Shown piece after piece: positions 13,479 through 22,916 of a stretch of 44,816 nucleotides of DNA. The DNA is from a virus: the IMG/VR virus record IMGVR_UViG_3300044568_001552, positions 1 to 44,816 of that record; one strand, written 5' to 3'. The notes below the pieces were generated by a model. It was not told the DNA's origin, made no database searches, and worked only from the letters and a program-made list of their open reading frames with translations. The first letter of the stretch is position 1. Each line of letters begins with the position of its first letter. The position numbers and the translations under genes are program-made.

Positions 13479-16400
13479 ATGGCAACAAGAATGCAACAGC
13501 GCAGAGGTACTGCAGCACAGTGGATATCCACTAACGCTGGAGCAGGCCCAGTTCTTAATTCTGGAGAAATTGGCTGGGAGTCAGATACCAATAAGTTTAA
13601 AATTGGCGATGGCATAAATAACTGGTCAACTCTAGACTATTTTATTGATGGTAACTCAACAGCAAATCCTGCCTTTGGTTCAAGCATTACTTTTGAAGGT
13701 GCTACAGCAAATGACTTTGAAACTACAGTTGCCGTAACAGATCCAACTGCTGACAGAACAATTACTTTACCTGATGCAACAGGAACAGTGGTTTTGGCTG
13801 ACGGCAGTGGAAATATTACAGTTTCAGGAAACCTAACTGTAAGTGGCACAACTACTACTATTAACAGCACAACAATTAATGCTACAACAGGAATTGTTTT
13901 TGAAGGTGCAACAGCAAACGATTTTGAAACAACTTTAACAGTAACAGATCCCACAGCCGATAGAACTATTACATTCCCTGATGATGGTGGAACAGTTCAA
14001 CTTAGAGTTACAGATGTTTCAGATACAGAAATTGGATACCTCAATGGAGTTACTTCTGCAATTCAAACACAATTAGACGATAAGTCAACTGCATCTAAAA
14101 CTGAAACTTTAACAAACAAGTCAATTTCACTTGGTTCAAATACAGTTACTTCAACTCTTGCTCAGTTAAATACCGCAATTAGCGATGCAGATGTAGCCTC
14201 TCTTACAGGTTCAGAAACTCTTACAAATAAAACTTTAACTTCACCAACAATGACTGCACCCGCACTTGGTACCCCTGCTTCTGGTGTTCTTACAAATGCA
14301 ACAGGACTACCAATATCAACTGGCGTAGATGGACTTGGAACAGGAGTTGCAACTTTCTTAGCAACACCTTCTTCTTCAAATTTAGCAGCAGCAGTAACTG
14401 GTGAAACAGGTTCTGGTGCTTTAGTGTTTGCAACATCACCAACATTGGTAACGCCAAACATTGGAGTAGCATCTGGTACATCACTAACGCTTACTGGTGA
14501 TTTAACAGTTCAAGGAACCACTACAACTATTGATTCAACTACAATTGCTGTTAAAAATGCTTTAGTTTTTGAAGGTGCAACAGCGGATGATTATGAAACA
14601 ACTCTTACTCTTGTGGATCCTACTGCAGATCGTACACTAACACTGCCAGACGCAACAGATACATTAGTAGGACGTGCAACTACAGATAATTTAACTAACA
14701 AGTCAATATCACTTGGCTCAAACACAGTTACATCAACTCTTGCACAATTGAACACTGCAGTTACTGATGCTGATGTAGCTTCTCTTGCAGGTTCAGAAAC
14801 ACTTACAAATAAGACAATTTCTCTTGCCTCAAATGCAGTATCAGGAACAATTGCACAATTCAACACGGCGGTTACTGACGCAGACCTTGCTACACTTGCA
14901 GGTACAGAAACTTTAACAAATAAAACTTTGACTTCTCCAGCAATCAATACCCCTACTGGAATTACAAAATCTGACGTTGGACTTGCAAATGTTGATAATA
15001 CAACAGATGCATTAAAGCCAGTATCAACAGCAACTCAAACAGCGTTAGACCTTAAGGCTCCACTTGCTTCCCCAACATTTACAGGAACTGTAACGCTGCC
15101 ATCAGGCACAGTTACTTCAACAATGATTCTTGATGGAACAATCGCAGATGCTGACATTAATGCATCAGCAGCAATTGCTCAGTCTAAGATTTCAGGTCTT
15201 ACAACAGATCTTGGCAATAAACTAGCAACTGCTGGTGGAACAATGTCTGGTGCAATTGCAATGGGAACAAACAAGATCACAGGTCTTGGAACACCAACTG
15301 ATGCAACAGATGCAGCAACAAAGTCTTATGTAGATACAACAGTTCAAGGAATTGACTGGAAAGCCTCTGTACGTGCAGCAACAACTGCGTCTTTAACACT
15401 TGCTTCTGGTCTTGAAAATGGAGATACCCTTGATGGCGTAACTCTTGCTACTGGAGATCGTGTTCTTGTTAAAGATCAGTCAACTGGATCAGAAAATGGT
15501 ATCTACGTAGTTAAGGTATCTGGTGCTCCAGATCGTTCTACAGATGCAGACCTGGCAGCAGAAGTTACTTCAAATTTTGCGGTATTCGTAGAAGAAGGAA
15601 CAGTAAATGCTGATTCAGGATTTACATTAACAAACAATGGCGCAGTTACAATTGGAACTACAGCACTTGTTTTCACACAGTTTACTGGTCTTGGACAAAT
15701 TGTTGCGGGTACAGGATTAGACAAGACTGGAAATACTCTTGATATTGATTCAACAGTAGTAACACTAACTGGAACTCAGACCCTTACAAATAAGACACTA
15801 ACATCCCCAGTGTTAACAACTCCTGATCTTGGAACTCCATCAGCAGGAACACTTACAAATGTAACTGGTCTTCCAATTTCAACTGGTGTTTCAGGTCTCG
15901 GTACAGGAGTAGCAACATTCCTTGCTACACCGTCTTCTGCAAACCTTGCATCAGCAGTTACAGATGAAACTGGTACTGGTGCACTTGTGTTTGGAACTAA
16001 CCCAACTTTAAATAGCCCTGCAATAAACGCACCTGGAAGCCCTCTCTTTGTTGCAGTAAGGACTCAAGAACCTGGAGCTGCTTCTTCAACAGATGGAATC
16101 ACTTGGACTGCAAGTAGTATGCCAAGTTCTGGTTACTGGAAAGCAATGGCTTACGGTAATGGAGTATTTATAGCAACAAAAGGAGAGGCTGTTTCTACTT
16201 CTGCTGCGTATTCTACTAATGGCATTACTTGGACTACAACAACTATGCCAGCAAACAAACAATGGTATGCGACAAGCTACGGCAATGGAGTTTTTGTAGC
16301 AGTTGCATATTCCAATTCAACTGCAGCAGCATCTTCCACAGATGGTATTACTTGGACATTAAGAACTTTGCCTACAGCAAATTATTGGAGCTCCGTAACT

Positions 16401-17549
16401 TATGGTGATGGTATTTTTGTAGCTATCTCTTATGATTTTGATATTGCTGCATCTTCAACTGATGGTATCACTTGGACGCAAAGAACTTTGCCAGCACTCG
16501 GTCCTTGGACAGTATTAGGCCATGGCAATGGGATCTTTGTTGCAATACAGCAAAACGAGACAGCAGCCGCTTCCTCAACAGATGGTATTACGTGGACTAC
16601 AAGAACTTTGCCAAGCCAGAGTCTTTGGAACTCGGTAGCTTATGGAAACAGTACTTTTGTTGCTGTGGGTTATACTGATTCTGCAGCAGTCTCTGTTGAC
16701 GGCATTGCTTGGGCTCAAGCAACTATGCCATCAAATACTAATTGGAAGTCAATAGCTTATGGAAACAGTACTTTTGTTGCTGTAGACATGAACTCAACCT
16801 CAGCAGCGACTTCAACTAATGGAATAACCTGGACTTTAAGAACTTTGCCTGAAGAATTTGATTGGACAAGTGTAGTTTGCGGAGAAACAGTAGGATCTGG
16901 GGGTAGTGGTCAACTACTACAATCTACTGGTACAGGTAGTGAATGGTCTAGCACATTAAATGACCCTAGTATAAAAATCCCTGCAGTTGAAATTTCTGGT
17001 ACAGGTTCAGTTGCTGGATTAGATGGATCTATACCATATGGGCCAATTACTATTAATAGCAGAACCTATATGAGATTGCCAAATATTGGTAATTTAGAAA
17101 ATATGCCAATAAATTCATCTATTTCTATCGCTATATCTAGTGGGTACTCCGCAGGTAATAGTAGTAGCAGTAATGGTAACAGCTATAACTATTCATCGGG
17201 AGAAATTATAGGCGCCTATGATGGGTACAAGTTTGAATTAGTATGGCATGGGGAAGACGATTACGATGGTGCGTTTGTAGTCCCAGCAAATGCAAACACT
17301 GCATATGTAGATGTTGCAGTATCGTGGTCTGGAAGTGAATCAGAAAAAACTGTAGATTCACCTGATTTTAGAAAACTTGTTGATTCTTCAGTTGGGTCAC
17401 TTCAATCGCAGATAACTGCACTTGATGAAATGCTTCCAAATCAATATGGTAAGTCTAATATGTATCTACGTACCGATGGAACTTTTATTGGTACTTCCTG
17501 GGCAGCCGTACCAGTACCAACATTCCATACAGTATTTGGGATGATATAA
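13479..17549 (+). CDS. Giant tail fibre with seven-repeat propeller module (1356 aa)
   Basis: Residues 1-55 ([13 protein letters not shown]...[22 protein letters not shown]) match the N-terminal domain of Mtd/HylP-type phage fibres. A long shaft follows, with three [22 protein letters not shown] units and many LTNKTLTSP and [15 protein letters not shown] units. About 620-740 is the common '[11 protein letters not shown]...[20 protein letters not shown]' module. About 855-1138 holds seven repeats of the type S-T-D/N-G-I-T-W...LP...W-S-V-A-Y-G-N-G-x-F-V-A-V, suggesting a seven-bladed beta-propeller. A unique 200-residue C-terminal tip follows. It is probably the main receptor-binding fibre, with the propeller as a glycan- or protein-binding head. 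Confidence 0.85.
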   Translation: MATRMQQRRGTAAQWISTNAGAGPVLNSGEIGWESDTNKFKIGDGINNWSTLDYFIDGNSTANPAFGSSITFEGATANDFETTVAVTDPTADRTITLPDATGTVVLADGSGNITVSGNLTVSGTTTTINSTTINATTGIVFEGATANDFETTLTVTDPTADRTITFPDDGGTVQLRVTDVSDTEIGYLNGVTSAIQTQLDDKSTASKTETLTNKSISLGSNTVTSTLAQLNTAISDADVASLTGSETLTNKTLTSPTMTAPALGTPASGVLTNATGLPISTGVDGLGTGVATFLATPSSSNLAAAVTGETGSGALVFATSPTLVTPNIGVASGTSLTLTGDLTVQGTTTTIDSTTIAVKNALVFEGATADDYETTLTLVDPTADRTLTLPDATDTLVGRATTDNLTNKSISLGSNTVTSTLAQLNTAVTDADVASLAGSETLTNKTISLASNAVSGTIAQFNTAVTDADLATLAGTETLTNKTLTSPAINTPTGITKSDVGLANVDNTTDALKPVSTATQTALDLKAPLASPTFTGTVTLPSGTVTSTMILDGTIADADINASAAIAQSKISGLTTDLGNKLATAGGTMSGAIAMGTNKITGLGTPTDATDAATKSYVDTTVQGIDWKASVRAATTASLTLASGLENGDTLDGVTLATGDRVLVKDQSTGSENGIYVVKVSGAPDRSTDADLAAEVTSNFAVFVEEGTVNADSGFTLTNNGAVTIGTTALVFTQFTGLGQIVAGTGLDKTGNTLDIDSTVVTLTGTQTLTNKTLTSPVLTTPDLGTPSAGTLTNVTGLPISTGVSGLGTGVATFLATPSSANLASAVTDETGTGALVFGTNPTLNSPAINAPGSPLFVAVRTQEPGAASSTDGITWTASSMPSSGYWKAMAYGNGVFIATKGEAVSTSAAYSTNGITWTTTTMPANKQWYATSYGNGVFVAVAYSNSTAAASSTDGITWTLRTLPTANYWSSVTYGDGIFVAISYDFDIAASSTDGITWTQRTLPALGPWTVLGHGNGIFVAIQQNETAAASSTDGITWTTRTLPSQSLWNSVAYGNSTFVAVGYTDSAAVSVDGIAWAQATMPSNTNWKSIAYGNSTFVAVDMNSTSAATSTNGITWTLRTLPEEFDWTSVVCGETVGSGGSGQLLQSTGTGSEWSSTLNDPSIKIPAVEISGTGSVAGLDGSIPYGPITINSRTYMRLPNIGNLENMPINSSISIAISSGYSAGNSSSSNGNSYNYSSGEIIGAYDGYKFELVWHGEDDYDGAFVVPANANTAYVDVAVSWSGSESEKTVDSPDFRKLVDSSVGSLQSQITALDEMLPNQYGKSNMYLRTDGTFIGTSWAAVPVPTFHTVFGMI

Positions 17550-17575
17550 AATGAGTACACTTTTTAAGAAATGGA

Positions 17576-17584
17576 TGGTATAAT
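17576..17584 (+). promoter_or_regulatory. Extended -10 promoter, leaderless
   Basis: TGG-TATAAT, with the -10 ending 6 nt before the ATG at 17591. No SD. Confidence 0.7.
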
Positions 17585-17590
17585 AAAAAC

Positions 17591-18823
17591 ATGACTGAGA
17601 CATATAAAATCTTAGGGCAGGTTGCTCCTTCAGGTACCACGGAACAAAACCTCTACACCTCACCCGCTAATACTCAAGCTCTTATTACTAACATTACTGT
17701 TGTTAATAGAACTGGTTCTTCTCAGACTTTTGATATAAGTGTTGCAAATGCTCCTTATAGTTCTTTATTCTCTAAATATGTAGCTATCTCTAGTGAACTC
17801 TCGTCTTCTTCAACAGATGGAATCACTTGGGTTTCAGGAAGTCCGCCAGGGGCCTACTTTTCAGCAGTAGCTTATGGTAATGGAGTTTTTGTTGCAGTAT
17901 CTAACTATGACAAGGACTACAATGCCTCAACTATAGCAGCTTATTCAACAAATGGTAATACTTGGACACCAGCGGTTTTGCCAGCGGCTGTTACTTGGAG
18001 TTCGGTAGCTTATGGAAACAGTACTTTTGTTGCTGTAGCGCCCTATACAACTGCAGCAGCATCTTCCACTAATGGTATTACTTGGACATTAAGAACTTTG
18101 CCATTAAATAGAGCTTGGAATTCATTAACTTATGTTAATAATATTTTTTATGCCTTGGCTTCTAGAGAATCGGCAAATGTGCCTACGACAACTACGGCTG
18201 CCTCTTCAACAGATGGCATCACTTGGACAACAAGAACTATGCCTGTTGCTGGTAAATGGCGAGCAATATCTTTCGGTAACAGTACCTATGTTGCAGTTGC
18301 AGGTGGATATAACTCCCCCACTACATCAGCAGCATCTTCCACTGATGGTATTACTTGGACAACAAGAACTATGCCACGTTCTATTGAGTGGAGAGAAATA
18401 GCCTACGGCAATGGCGTCTTTTTAGCTTTAGGATACTCGCAATTTTGGGCGACTTCTACTAATGGCATCACTTGGACCGAAAGAAGCGGCAACGGCTGGA
18501 ATAGTTACTCTAGTCCTTCACAATTAATTTATTCTGATAATATTTTTATAGGGGTTGGCAGTACAGGTGCCAATGCAACTTCAACTGATGGTATTACTTG
18601 GACTGCAATTACTTTTCCAGACTATGCGCAGCCTTCGGGAATTGCTTATTCAAATGCAGCGTATACTTCCCCTGCAGTAAACAACATTTATAAAAATGCA
18701 ACTGTTCAGGCCAATTCTTATCAAGTCTTACAACCAGGGATCGTATTAGGCGCCCAAAATGCTATTGTTGTTAAAGGAACTGCTAATACAACCTTCTCAG
18801 TATATGGAATGGAACTATCATGA
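17591..18823 (+). CDS. Propeller appendage protein A (410 aa)
   Basis: The first 58 residues (TYKILGQVAPSGTTEQNLY...LITNITVVNRTGSSQTFDISVA) and the last 50 (ATVQANSYQVLQPGIVLG..NAIVVKGTANTTFSVYGMEL) look like two halves of one small beta-sandwich. The same halves flank the next protein. Between them sit seven repeats with the S-T-D/N-G-x-T-W motif, spaced about 35-50 residues apart, the likely blades of a seven-bladed propeller. A plain sandwich thus appears to have received a propeller insertion. The gene has a leaderless promoter and overlaps the next gene (ATGA). Confidence 0.75.
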   Translation: MTETYKILGQVAPSGTTEQNLYTSPANTQALITNITVVNRTGSSQTFDISVANAPYSSLFSKYVAISSELSSSSTDGITWVSGSPPGAYFSAVAYGNGVFVAVSNYDKDYNASTIAAYSTNGNTWTPAVLPAAVTWSSVAYGNSTFVAVAPYTTAAASSTNGITWTLRTLPLNRAWNSLTYVNNIFYALASRESANVPTTTTAASSTDGITWTTRTMPVAGKWRAISFGNSTYVAVAGGYNSPTTSAASSTDGITWTTRTMPRSIEWREIAYGNGVFLALGYSQFWATSTNGITWTERSGNGWNSYSSPSQLIYSDNIFIGVGSTGANATSTDGITWTAITFPDYAQPSGIAYSNAAYTSPAVNNIYKNATVQANSYQVLQPGIVLGAQNAIVVKGTANTTFSVYGMELS

Positions 18824-20004
18824 CAACTAGCTATAAAATTTTAGGCCAAACTGCCCCAAGTGCAGCTACTGAAACACCTAACTATGTAGTACCTTCCGAC
18901 AAATCTTCTTTAGTAAAGTCAATTAATATTACTAATACGTCTGGTACTGCTGATACTTATAGCATCTCCTTAGCACCCACATCCCCTAGATTTGTTGCAG
19001 CTAGAGTTGATTCCACATCAGCAGCCTATTCTACTAATGGCATCACTTGGACCGCAACAACTTTACCTCACAATAGCTCTTGGTATTCAATAGCTTTTGG
19101 TAATAATCTCTTTGTTGCACTAGCAAATAACTCAGCCACTGGAGCTGCTTCTTCAACTGACGGCATAACTTGGAGCGTAAGAACACTACCAACCAACGAA
19201 GGTTGGCAAATAGTAACATATGGTAACGGTGTATTTGTAGCTATATCCAATCTCTCAACCTCAGCAACGACTTCAACTAATGGAATTACCTGGACCTTAA
19301 GAACTTTGCCTAGTGCTGAGACTTGGCGTGGATTAACCTTTGGCAATAAAACTTTTGTTGCAGTAGCAAATTACACAACTACGGCTGCTTCTTCAACAGA
19401 TGGCATCACTTGGATAAAAAGAACACTTCCAACTTCAAATGGTGCGTCTGGACTAACCTTTGGTAATAATATTTTTGTTGCTATGTCATATTTCGAGACT
19501 TCAGCAGCAACTTCAACTGATGGTATTACTTGGAGGTTAAGAAAATTACCAGATAACGGTGGCTGGCAATCCGTAGCATTTGGTAATGGAACATTTTTTG
19601 CACCTAATTCTCAAGCAAATAGCGCATCAGGAATTTATTCAACTGATGCTATTACTTGGACCGAAATAACTATGCCTATTGGTAAATACTGGTATGCAGT
19701 CACTTATGGAAACGGCCTTTTTGTTGCAGTTACAGCTCAATCCGTTACAGCAGCAGCAACTTCAACAAACGGAATAACTTGGACTTTAAGAACTTTGCCT
19801 ACATCTGGTAACTACCGTTCAGTAGCCTATGGAGCACTATCTTCTTCTAATACCTCTACTTATATTGCATATAACACTTCTATTCCTGGAAATTCAACTG
19901 TAACTATTAAAGCTGGATATGCATTAGAAAGTGGAAACACTATACGAGTTACTTCTACCAATGGGACCTCTACATTTTCAACATTCGGAGCAGAGATTTC
20001 TTAA
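18820..20004 (+). CDS. Propeller appendage protein B (394 aa)
   Basis: A paralogue of the upstream protein, coupled by ATGA. The N-terminal half-sandwich is TSYKILGQTAPSAATE...LVKSINITNTSGTADTYSISLA. The C-terminal half is YIAYNTSIPGNSTVTIKAGYALESG...FSTFGAEIS. Between them are seven propeller repeats (NGITW, DGITW, NGITW, DGITW, DGITW, DAITW, NGITW), with TLP and AYGN/FGNN spacers. The motif resembles but does not exactly match the Asp-box of sialidase-type propellers, and no sialidase catalytic residues are recognised. A binding role is more likely than an enzymatic one. Confidence 0.75.
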   Translation: MTTSYKILGQTAPSAATETPNYVVPSDKSSLVKSINITNTSGTADTYSISLAPTSPRFVAARVDSTSAAYSTNGITWTATTLPHNSSWYSIAFGNNLFVALANNSATGAASSTDGITWSVRTLPTNEGWQIVTYGNGVFVAISNLSTSATTSTNGITWTLRTLPSAETWRGLTFGNKTFVAVANYTTTAASSTDGITWIKRTLPTSNGASGLTFGNNIFVAMSYFETSAATSTDGITWRLRKLPDNGGWQSVAFGNGTFFAPNSQANSASGIYSTDAITWTEITMPIGKYWYAVTYGNGLFVAVTAQSVTAAATSTNGITWTLRTLPTSGNYRSVAYGALSSSNTSTYIAYNTSIPGNSTVTIKAGYALESGNTIRVTSTNGTSTFSTFGAEIS

Positions 20005-20061
20005 ATTAAAATTAGTATACAATAATATGTTGCTAAAAATACTATAAAAAGGAGAAATAAA

Positions 20062-20397
20062 ATGACAACACGTTATGAACTAGATGCAGACAACGCAGTA
20101 AATATATTCTATTCTGACTCTGATGTTGCATCACTATACCAACCAACATGGCCTAACGGTGATGCTTGGACAGATGCAGCAGAAGCATCAGCATGGGCTG
20201 AACTTTACTTAGCATCTATCAATGATGAAGCAGCTCCATTTGCACCAGGTGCACGTGGTGAGGCTGGTCGTGCCAAGCCAACAGAAGAGCAAAAAGCTGC
20301 TATTGAAGCAGCTTTAGCTCAGGTAAAGGCAGCGACAACAGTAGAAGAGCGTCAAGCAGCACAGACAGCCCTTCAAGCACTCTACGCATCTATGTAA
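20062..20397 (+). CDS. Small appendage protein with helical C-terminus (111 aa)
   Basis: A strong SD (AAAAGGAG) precedes the ATG. The N-terminal 55 residues are aromatic and acidic (NIFYSDSDVASLYQPTWPNGDAWTDAAEASAWAELYLAS), like the W-x-N/D-G-W motifs in small tail-tip proteins. A short GARGEAGRAKP linker and a 40-residue Ala-rich helix (EEQKAAIEAALAQVKAATT...) follow. Likely a fibre chaperone or tip component closing the appendage block. The family is not firmly recognised. Confidence 0.55.
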   Translation: MTTRYELDADNAVNIFYSDSDVASLYQPTWPNGDAWTDAAEASAWAELYLASINDEAAPFAPGARGEAGRAKPTEEQKAAIEAALAQVKAATTVEERQAAQTALQALYASM

Positions 20398-20413
20398 TTA
20401 GTTATATATAGGG

Positions 20414-20436
20414 ATCAGGTTGCATAGCAGCCTGAT
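20414..20436 (+). terminator. Hairpin, possible terminator
   Basis: A ten-pair stem (ATCAGGTTGC with GCAGCCTGAT, one G-T pair) with a 3-nt ATA loop. The T-run after it is weak (TTTCT). It ends the appendage block and overlaps a candidate -35 box, so it may also affect the next promoter. Confidence 0.5.
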
Positions 20437-20448
20437 TTCTGCTATACT
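20420..20448 (+). promoter_or_regulatory. Promoter of decoration cassette 2
   Basis: Candidate -35 TTGCAT (20420-20425), a 17-nt spacer, TGC extension and -10 TATACT (20443-20448). The first gene starts at 20478 after a GGGG SD. Confidence 0.55.
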
Positions 20449-20477
20449 TTTACTATATAAAATAAATTGGGGTATTT

Positions 20478-21188
20478 ATGCAACACTATAACGTATTAAT
20501 AGCAACACCAGGAGCAATGCTAGAGGCTCAGTATGTAAAAAGCCTTGTAGCAACTTTAGCGGAATGTGATAAACGTGGTATTACTTATAAGTGGTTAAAC
20601 CACTACTCTTCACTTGTTCATCATGCTAGAGAGTTAACTGCTAGCGGGATAGAGGATTTAAATTTAGATCCCAGCCAAATTTCACCAGGTGGAAAAGATA
20701 TAACTTACGATCAAATCTTTTGGATTGACTCAGATATATCCTGGACTCCAGAACAATTCTTTAAAATCTATGATTCAGAATATGATGTAACTACTGGTTG
20801 TTATTTGCTTGCTGATGGTTATACAACTACCGTCCATGCTTGGGGTGCTCCAGGCGGAATGCCTGCAACAGAGATAGTTAATCTAAAAGATCCATTAAGA
20901 GTTCAAAGTTTAGGATTTGGCTTTGTTGCTATGAAGTCTGGAGTATTTGAAAAGATTCAAAGACCATGGTTTAATCATGAATATGTTAAGGTTGGAGAAA
21001 ATCCAGACGGTACTGATATTATTGATTCAGTAGGAGAAGATATATCATGGTGTATTAAAGCATACCGTGCAGGAATTGAACTATATTTTGATCCAACAGT
21101 GCTTGTAACACATATGAAAAAGCAACCTATTACATGGGAACATGTTCCTAAAGATTTCAATACAAAAAAGTTTAAGCAGAAGATCTAA
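20478..21188 (+). CDS. GT-A glycosyltransferase-like protein (236 aa)
   Basis: A phage-type GT2-like protein: first strand NVLIATPGAMLEAQYVKSL, metal-binding D84-S-D86 in QIFWIDSDISW, LGFGFVAMKSGVFEKI as the acceptor region, and SVGEDISWCIKA (about 184-194), matching the 'GED..fc.k' motif. A late His (VTHMKK) may complete the metal site. It shares this layout with the next protein. Such genes are frequent in actinophage tail regions, where they are thought to glycosylate virion proteins or host surface. The stop overlaps the start of the next gene (TAATG). Confidence 0.75.
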   Translation: MQHYNVLIATPGAMLEAQYVKSLVATLAECDKRGITYKWLNHYSSLVHHARELTASGIEDLNLDPSQISPGGKDITYDQIFWIDSDISWTPEQFFKIYDSEYDVTTGCYLLADGYTTTVHAWGAPGGMPATEIVNLKDPLRVQSLGFGFVAMKSGVFEKIQRPWFNHEYVKVGENPDGTDIIDSVGEDISWCIKAYRAGIELYFDPTVLVTHMKKQPITWEHVPKDFNTKKFKQKI

Positions 21189-21931
21189 TGTCTAAGGCTA
21201 AAAAATCTAAGTCAGTATTTATTGCTACCCCAATGTATGGCGGTATGTGTCATGGCTCATATGCTAAAAGCGTATTTAATACCATGAAATTTTTATTAGA
21301 CAACGGTATAGAAGTACAATACAGAGATATGTACAATAACTCTATTATTACTGAGGCAAGAGATCTATTTACACACATGTTCTTGAATTCAGGATGTGAC
21401 TATTTATTCTTTATTGATGCTGATCAATCATTCAAGCCAGAAGATGTTCTGCGTATGATTGAAGAAGATAAAGATATTATTGGTGGAGTTGTGCCAAAGA
21501 AAAGAATGAACTGGGATTCTATTTCTGAAGCTGTCAAGCATGGAGTTCCTGCAGATATGCTTAGCAAATTTAGCGGTGAATTTAACTTAGCACTAGTTCC
21601 AGGACAAGAACAACCAGAAGACTTTACAAAATCTTTTGAGGTATCTCATATTGGTACAGGAATGATGATTATTAAAAAGTCAGTATTTGAAAAGCTAAAA
21701 GATTCAACCAGAGAATATACATACACTGGTTCAGGAGTTCTTGGTGCAAATCCAGGGGATAAAATGAATGAGTATTGGAATACTAACATTTCAGATCAAG
21801 GAACACTAATGGGAGAAGATGTAAACTTCTGCTATATGTGGAGAAAACTAGGTGGCAAGGTTTATGCTGCTCCATATGCAAAAACAACACATGTAGGCTC
21901 TTACGAGTTTGCTGGCACACTTAATCCATAA
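21188..21931 (+). CDS. GT-A glycosyltransferase-like protein (247 aa)
   Basis: A paralogue of the upstream gene. It has SVFIATPMYGGMCHGSY, D77-A-D79 in FFIDADQSF, DIIGGVVPKK, an acceptor segment GTGMMIIKKSVFEKL, then GEDVNFCYMWRKLGG and TTHVGSYEF with the late His. The tandem pair probably adds two sugars in succession or works on two acceptors. It follows the previous gene by TAATG overlap and precedes a sulfotransferase gene by 20 nt, so sugar addition followed by sulfation is a plausible pathway. Confidence 0.8.
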   Translation: MSKAKKSKSVFIATPMYGGMCHGSYAKSVFNTMKFLLDNGIEVQYRDMYNNSIITEARDLFTHMFLNSGCDYLFFIDADQSFKPEDVLRMIEEDKDIIGGVVPKKRMNWDSISEAVKHGVPADMLSKFSGEFNLALVPGQEQPEDFTKSFEVSHIGTGMMIIKKSVFEKLKDSTREYTYTGSGVLGANPGDKMNEYWNTNISDQGTLMGEDVNFCYMWRKLGGKVYAAPYAKTTHVGSYEFAGTLNP

Positions 21932-21951
21932 ACAAATAACAAAGGGTAAAA

Positions 21952-22764
21952 ATGCAAGAGGACAAGAAATTCTTTTTTATGGCTGGTCTTCCAAGATCTG
22001 GCGGTACACTATTATCATCAATACTAAATCAAAATCCAGACATATATGTATCTCCACAATCAACACTGCCTAATACTCTAGGTGCTGCATATAACCAGTA
22101 TCAGAGTAAAGAGAATAAAGACTATGATCAATTCCAGCAAATTTATAATGTTATGGAAATGATTATTCCTACATTTTACTCATCCCGTCCAGAAAAATAT
22201 GTTATTGATAGAAACTTTTCTTGGCTAGATGGTCATCCTTATATTATCCTAGAAAATCACTTAAAGAATGAGATAAGAGTTATTTGTCCAGTTCGTGACA
22301 TTCTAGGTGTTTTTGCTTCATGGAATAGGTTATGTGAAAAAGATAAAAATAATACATATGATAAAGAAATATTAAAGAACTACAAAGATAAAAGACCAAT
22401 GGCAGATAAAAGAGCAGACCATTTCTTTAACATGGGTGGCAGCGAGTCTGGGATAAAAGGTAGCCTGGAAAACCTTAAAAGAGTTCTTTATCCAGAATTT
22501 AAAGATAATATTATGTTAGTTGAATACGATGATCTTACATTAAACACAGAAGAAACGATTAGTGATATTTATAATTTTTTGGGTATTGAAAAATTTGCTC
22601 ATGACTATAATCAAATACCTACATCTAATCAATACACAGATCACTGGGGTATCAAGGATCATCATAAGGTAAAGCCAACCATTCAAAGAGAAGAAGATGA
22701 TTACTCAAAAATTTTTAGCAAGGATACCATCAAGAAGTATTCAGGCTTAGAGTTTTGGAAGTAA
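21952..22764 (+). CDS. PAPS-dependent sulfotransferase (270 aa)
   Basis: Clear sulfotransferase signatures: the 5'-phosphosulfate loop GLPRSGGTLL (residues 12-21) and the 3'-phosphate motif with R115 and S123 (CPVRDILGVFASW, R-x7-S). A late segment fits the family too (VEYDDLTLNTEETISDIYNFLG). It should transfer sulfate from 3'-phosphoadenylyl sulfate (PAPS) to a hydroxyl, often on a sugar or a tyrosine. Length is normal for the family. It has a weak SD (AAAGGGT) and is transcribed with two glycosyltransferases. Sulfotransferases are rare among well-studied phages. The acceptor is unknown. Confidence 0.85.
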   Translation: MQEDKKFFFMAGLPRSGGTLLSSILNQNPDIYVSPQSTLPNTLGAAYNQYQSKENKDYDQFQQIYNVMEMIIPTFYSSRPEKYVIDRNFSWLDGHPYIILENHLKNEIRVICPVRDILGVFASWNRLCEKDKNNTYDKEILKNYKDKRPMADKRADHFFNMGGSESGIKGSLENLKRVLYPEFKDNIMLVEYDDLTLNTEETISDIYNFLGIEKFAHDYNQIPTSNQYTDHWGIKDHHKVKPTIQREEDDYSKIFSKDTIKKYSGLEFWK

Positions 22765-22788
22765 ACAATACTTTACCAAACTTAAAGT

Positions 22789-22824
22789 GCTATACCTTAA
22801 CATTAGGTATAGCCTTTTTGTTTT
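22789..22824 (+). terminator. Rho-independent terminator
   Basis: GCTATACCT (22789-22797) pairs perfectly with AGGTATAGC (22805-22813). A 7-nt loop separates the arms, and CTTTTTGTTTT follows. It ends the decoration cassette. Confidence 0.9.
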
Positions 22825-22828
22825 ACGC

Positions 22829-22857
22829 TTGAATTAATTAAATAGTTGTGTTATACT
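22829..22857 (+). promoter_or_regulatory. Promoter of ribonucleotide reductase gene
   Basis: -35 TTGAAT (22829-22834), a 17-nt spacer, TGT extension and -10 TATACT (22852-22857). Predicted +1 is near 22864. Confidence 0.75.
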
Positions 22858-22864
22858 TGGGTAC

Positions 22865-22885
22865 TACTTTGGAAAACTCAAAGTA
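22865..22885 (+). promoter_or_regulatory. 5' hairpin of ribonucleotide reductase leader
   Basis: A perfect 7-bp inverted repeat (TACTTTG, 7-nt loop, CAAAGTA) starting at the predicted +1. The remaining 31-nt leader carries AGAAAGG as SD. The leader is too short for a cobalamin riboswitch. Confidence 0.6.
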
Positions 22886-22916
22886 CTCATCTAAATTTGC
22901 TTAGAAAGGTAAATAA

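Noticed and set aside
13479-17549. Diversity-generating retroelement target suggested by the Mtd-like N-terminus
   Set aside because: No reverse transcriptase or template repeat was seen in the window. The Mtd-type N-terminal domain is widespread in fibres without such systems.
16040-19840. Sialidase activity for the propeller proteins
   Set aside because: The S-T-D-G-I-T-W motif is only Asp-box-like (one residue shorter between D and G), and no arginine triad or other sialidase active-site pattern was recognised.
22858-22916. Cobalamin riboswitch before the B12-dependent reductase
   Set aside because: The leader is only about 55 nt and contains just one simple hairpin, far shorter than any cobalamin riboswitch.
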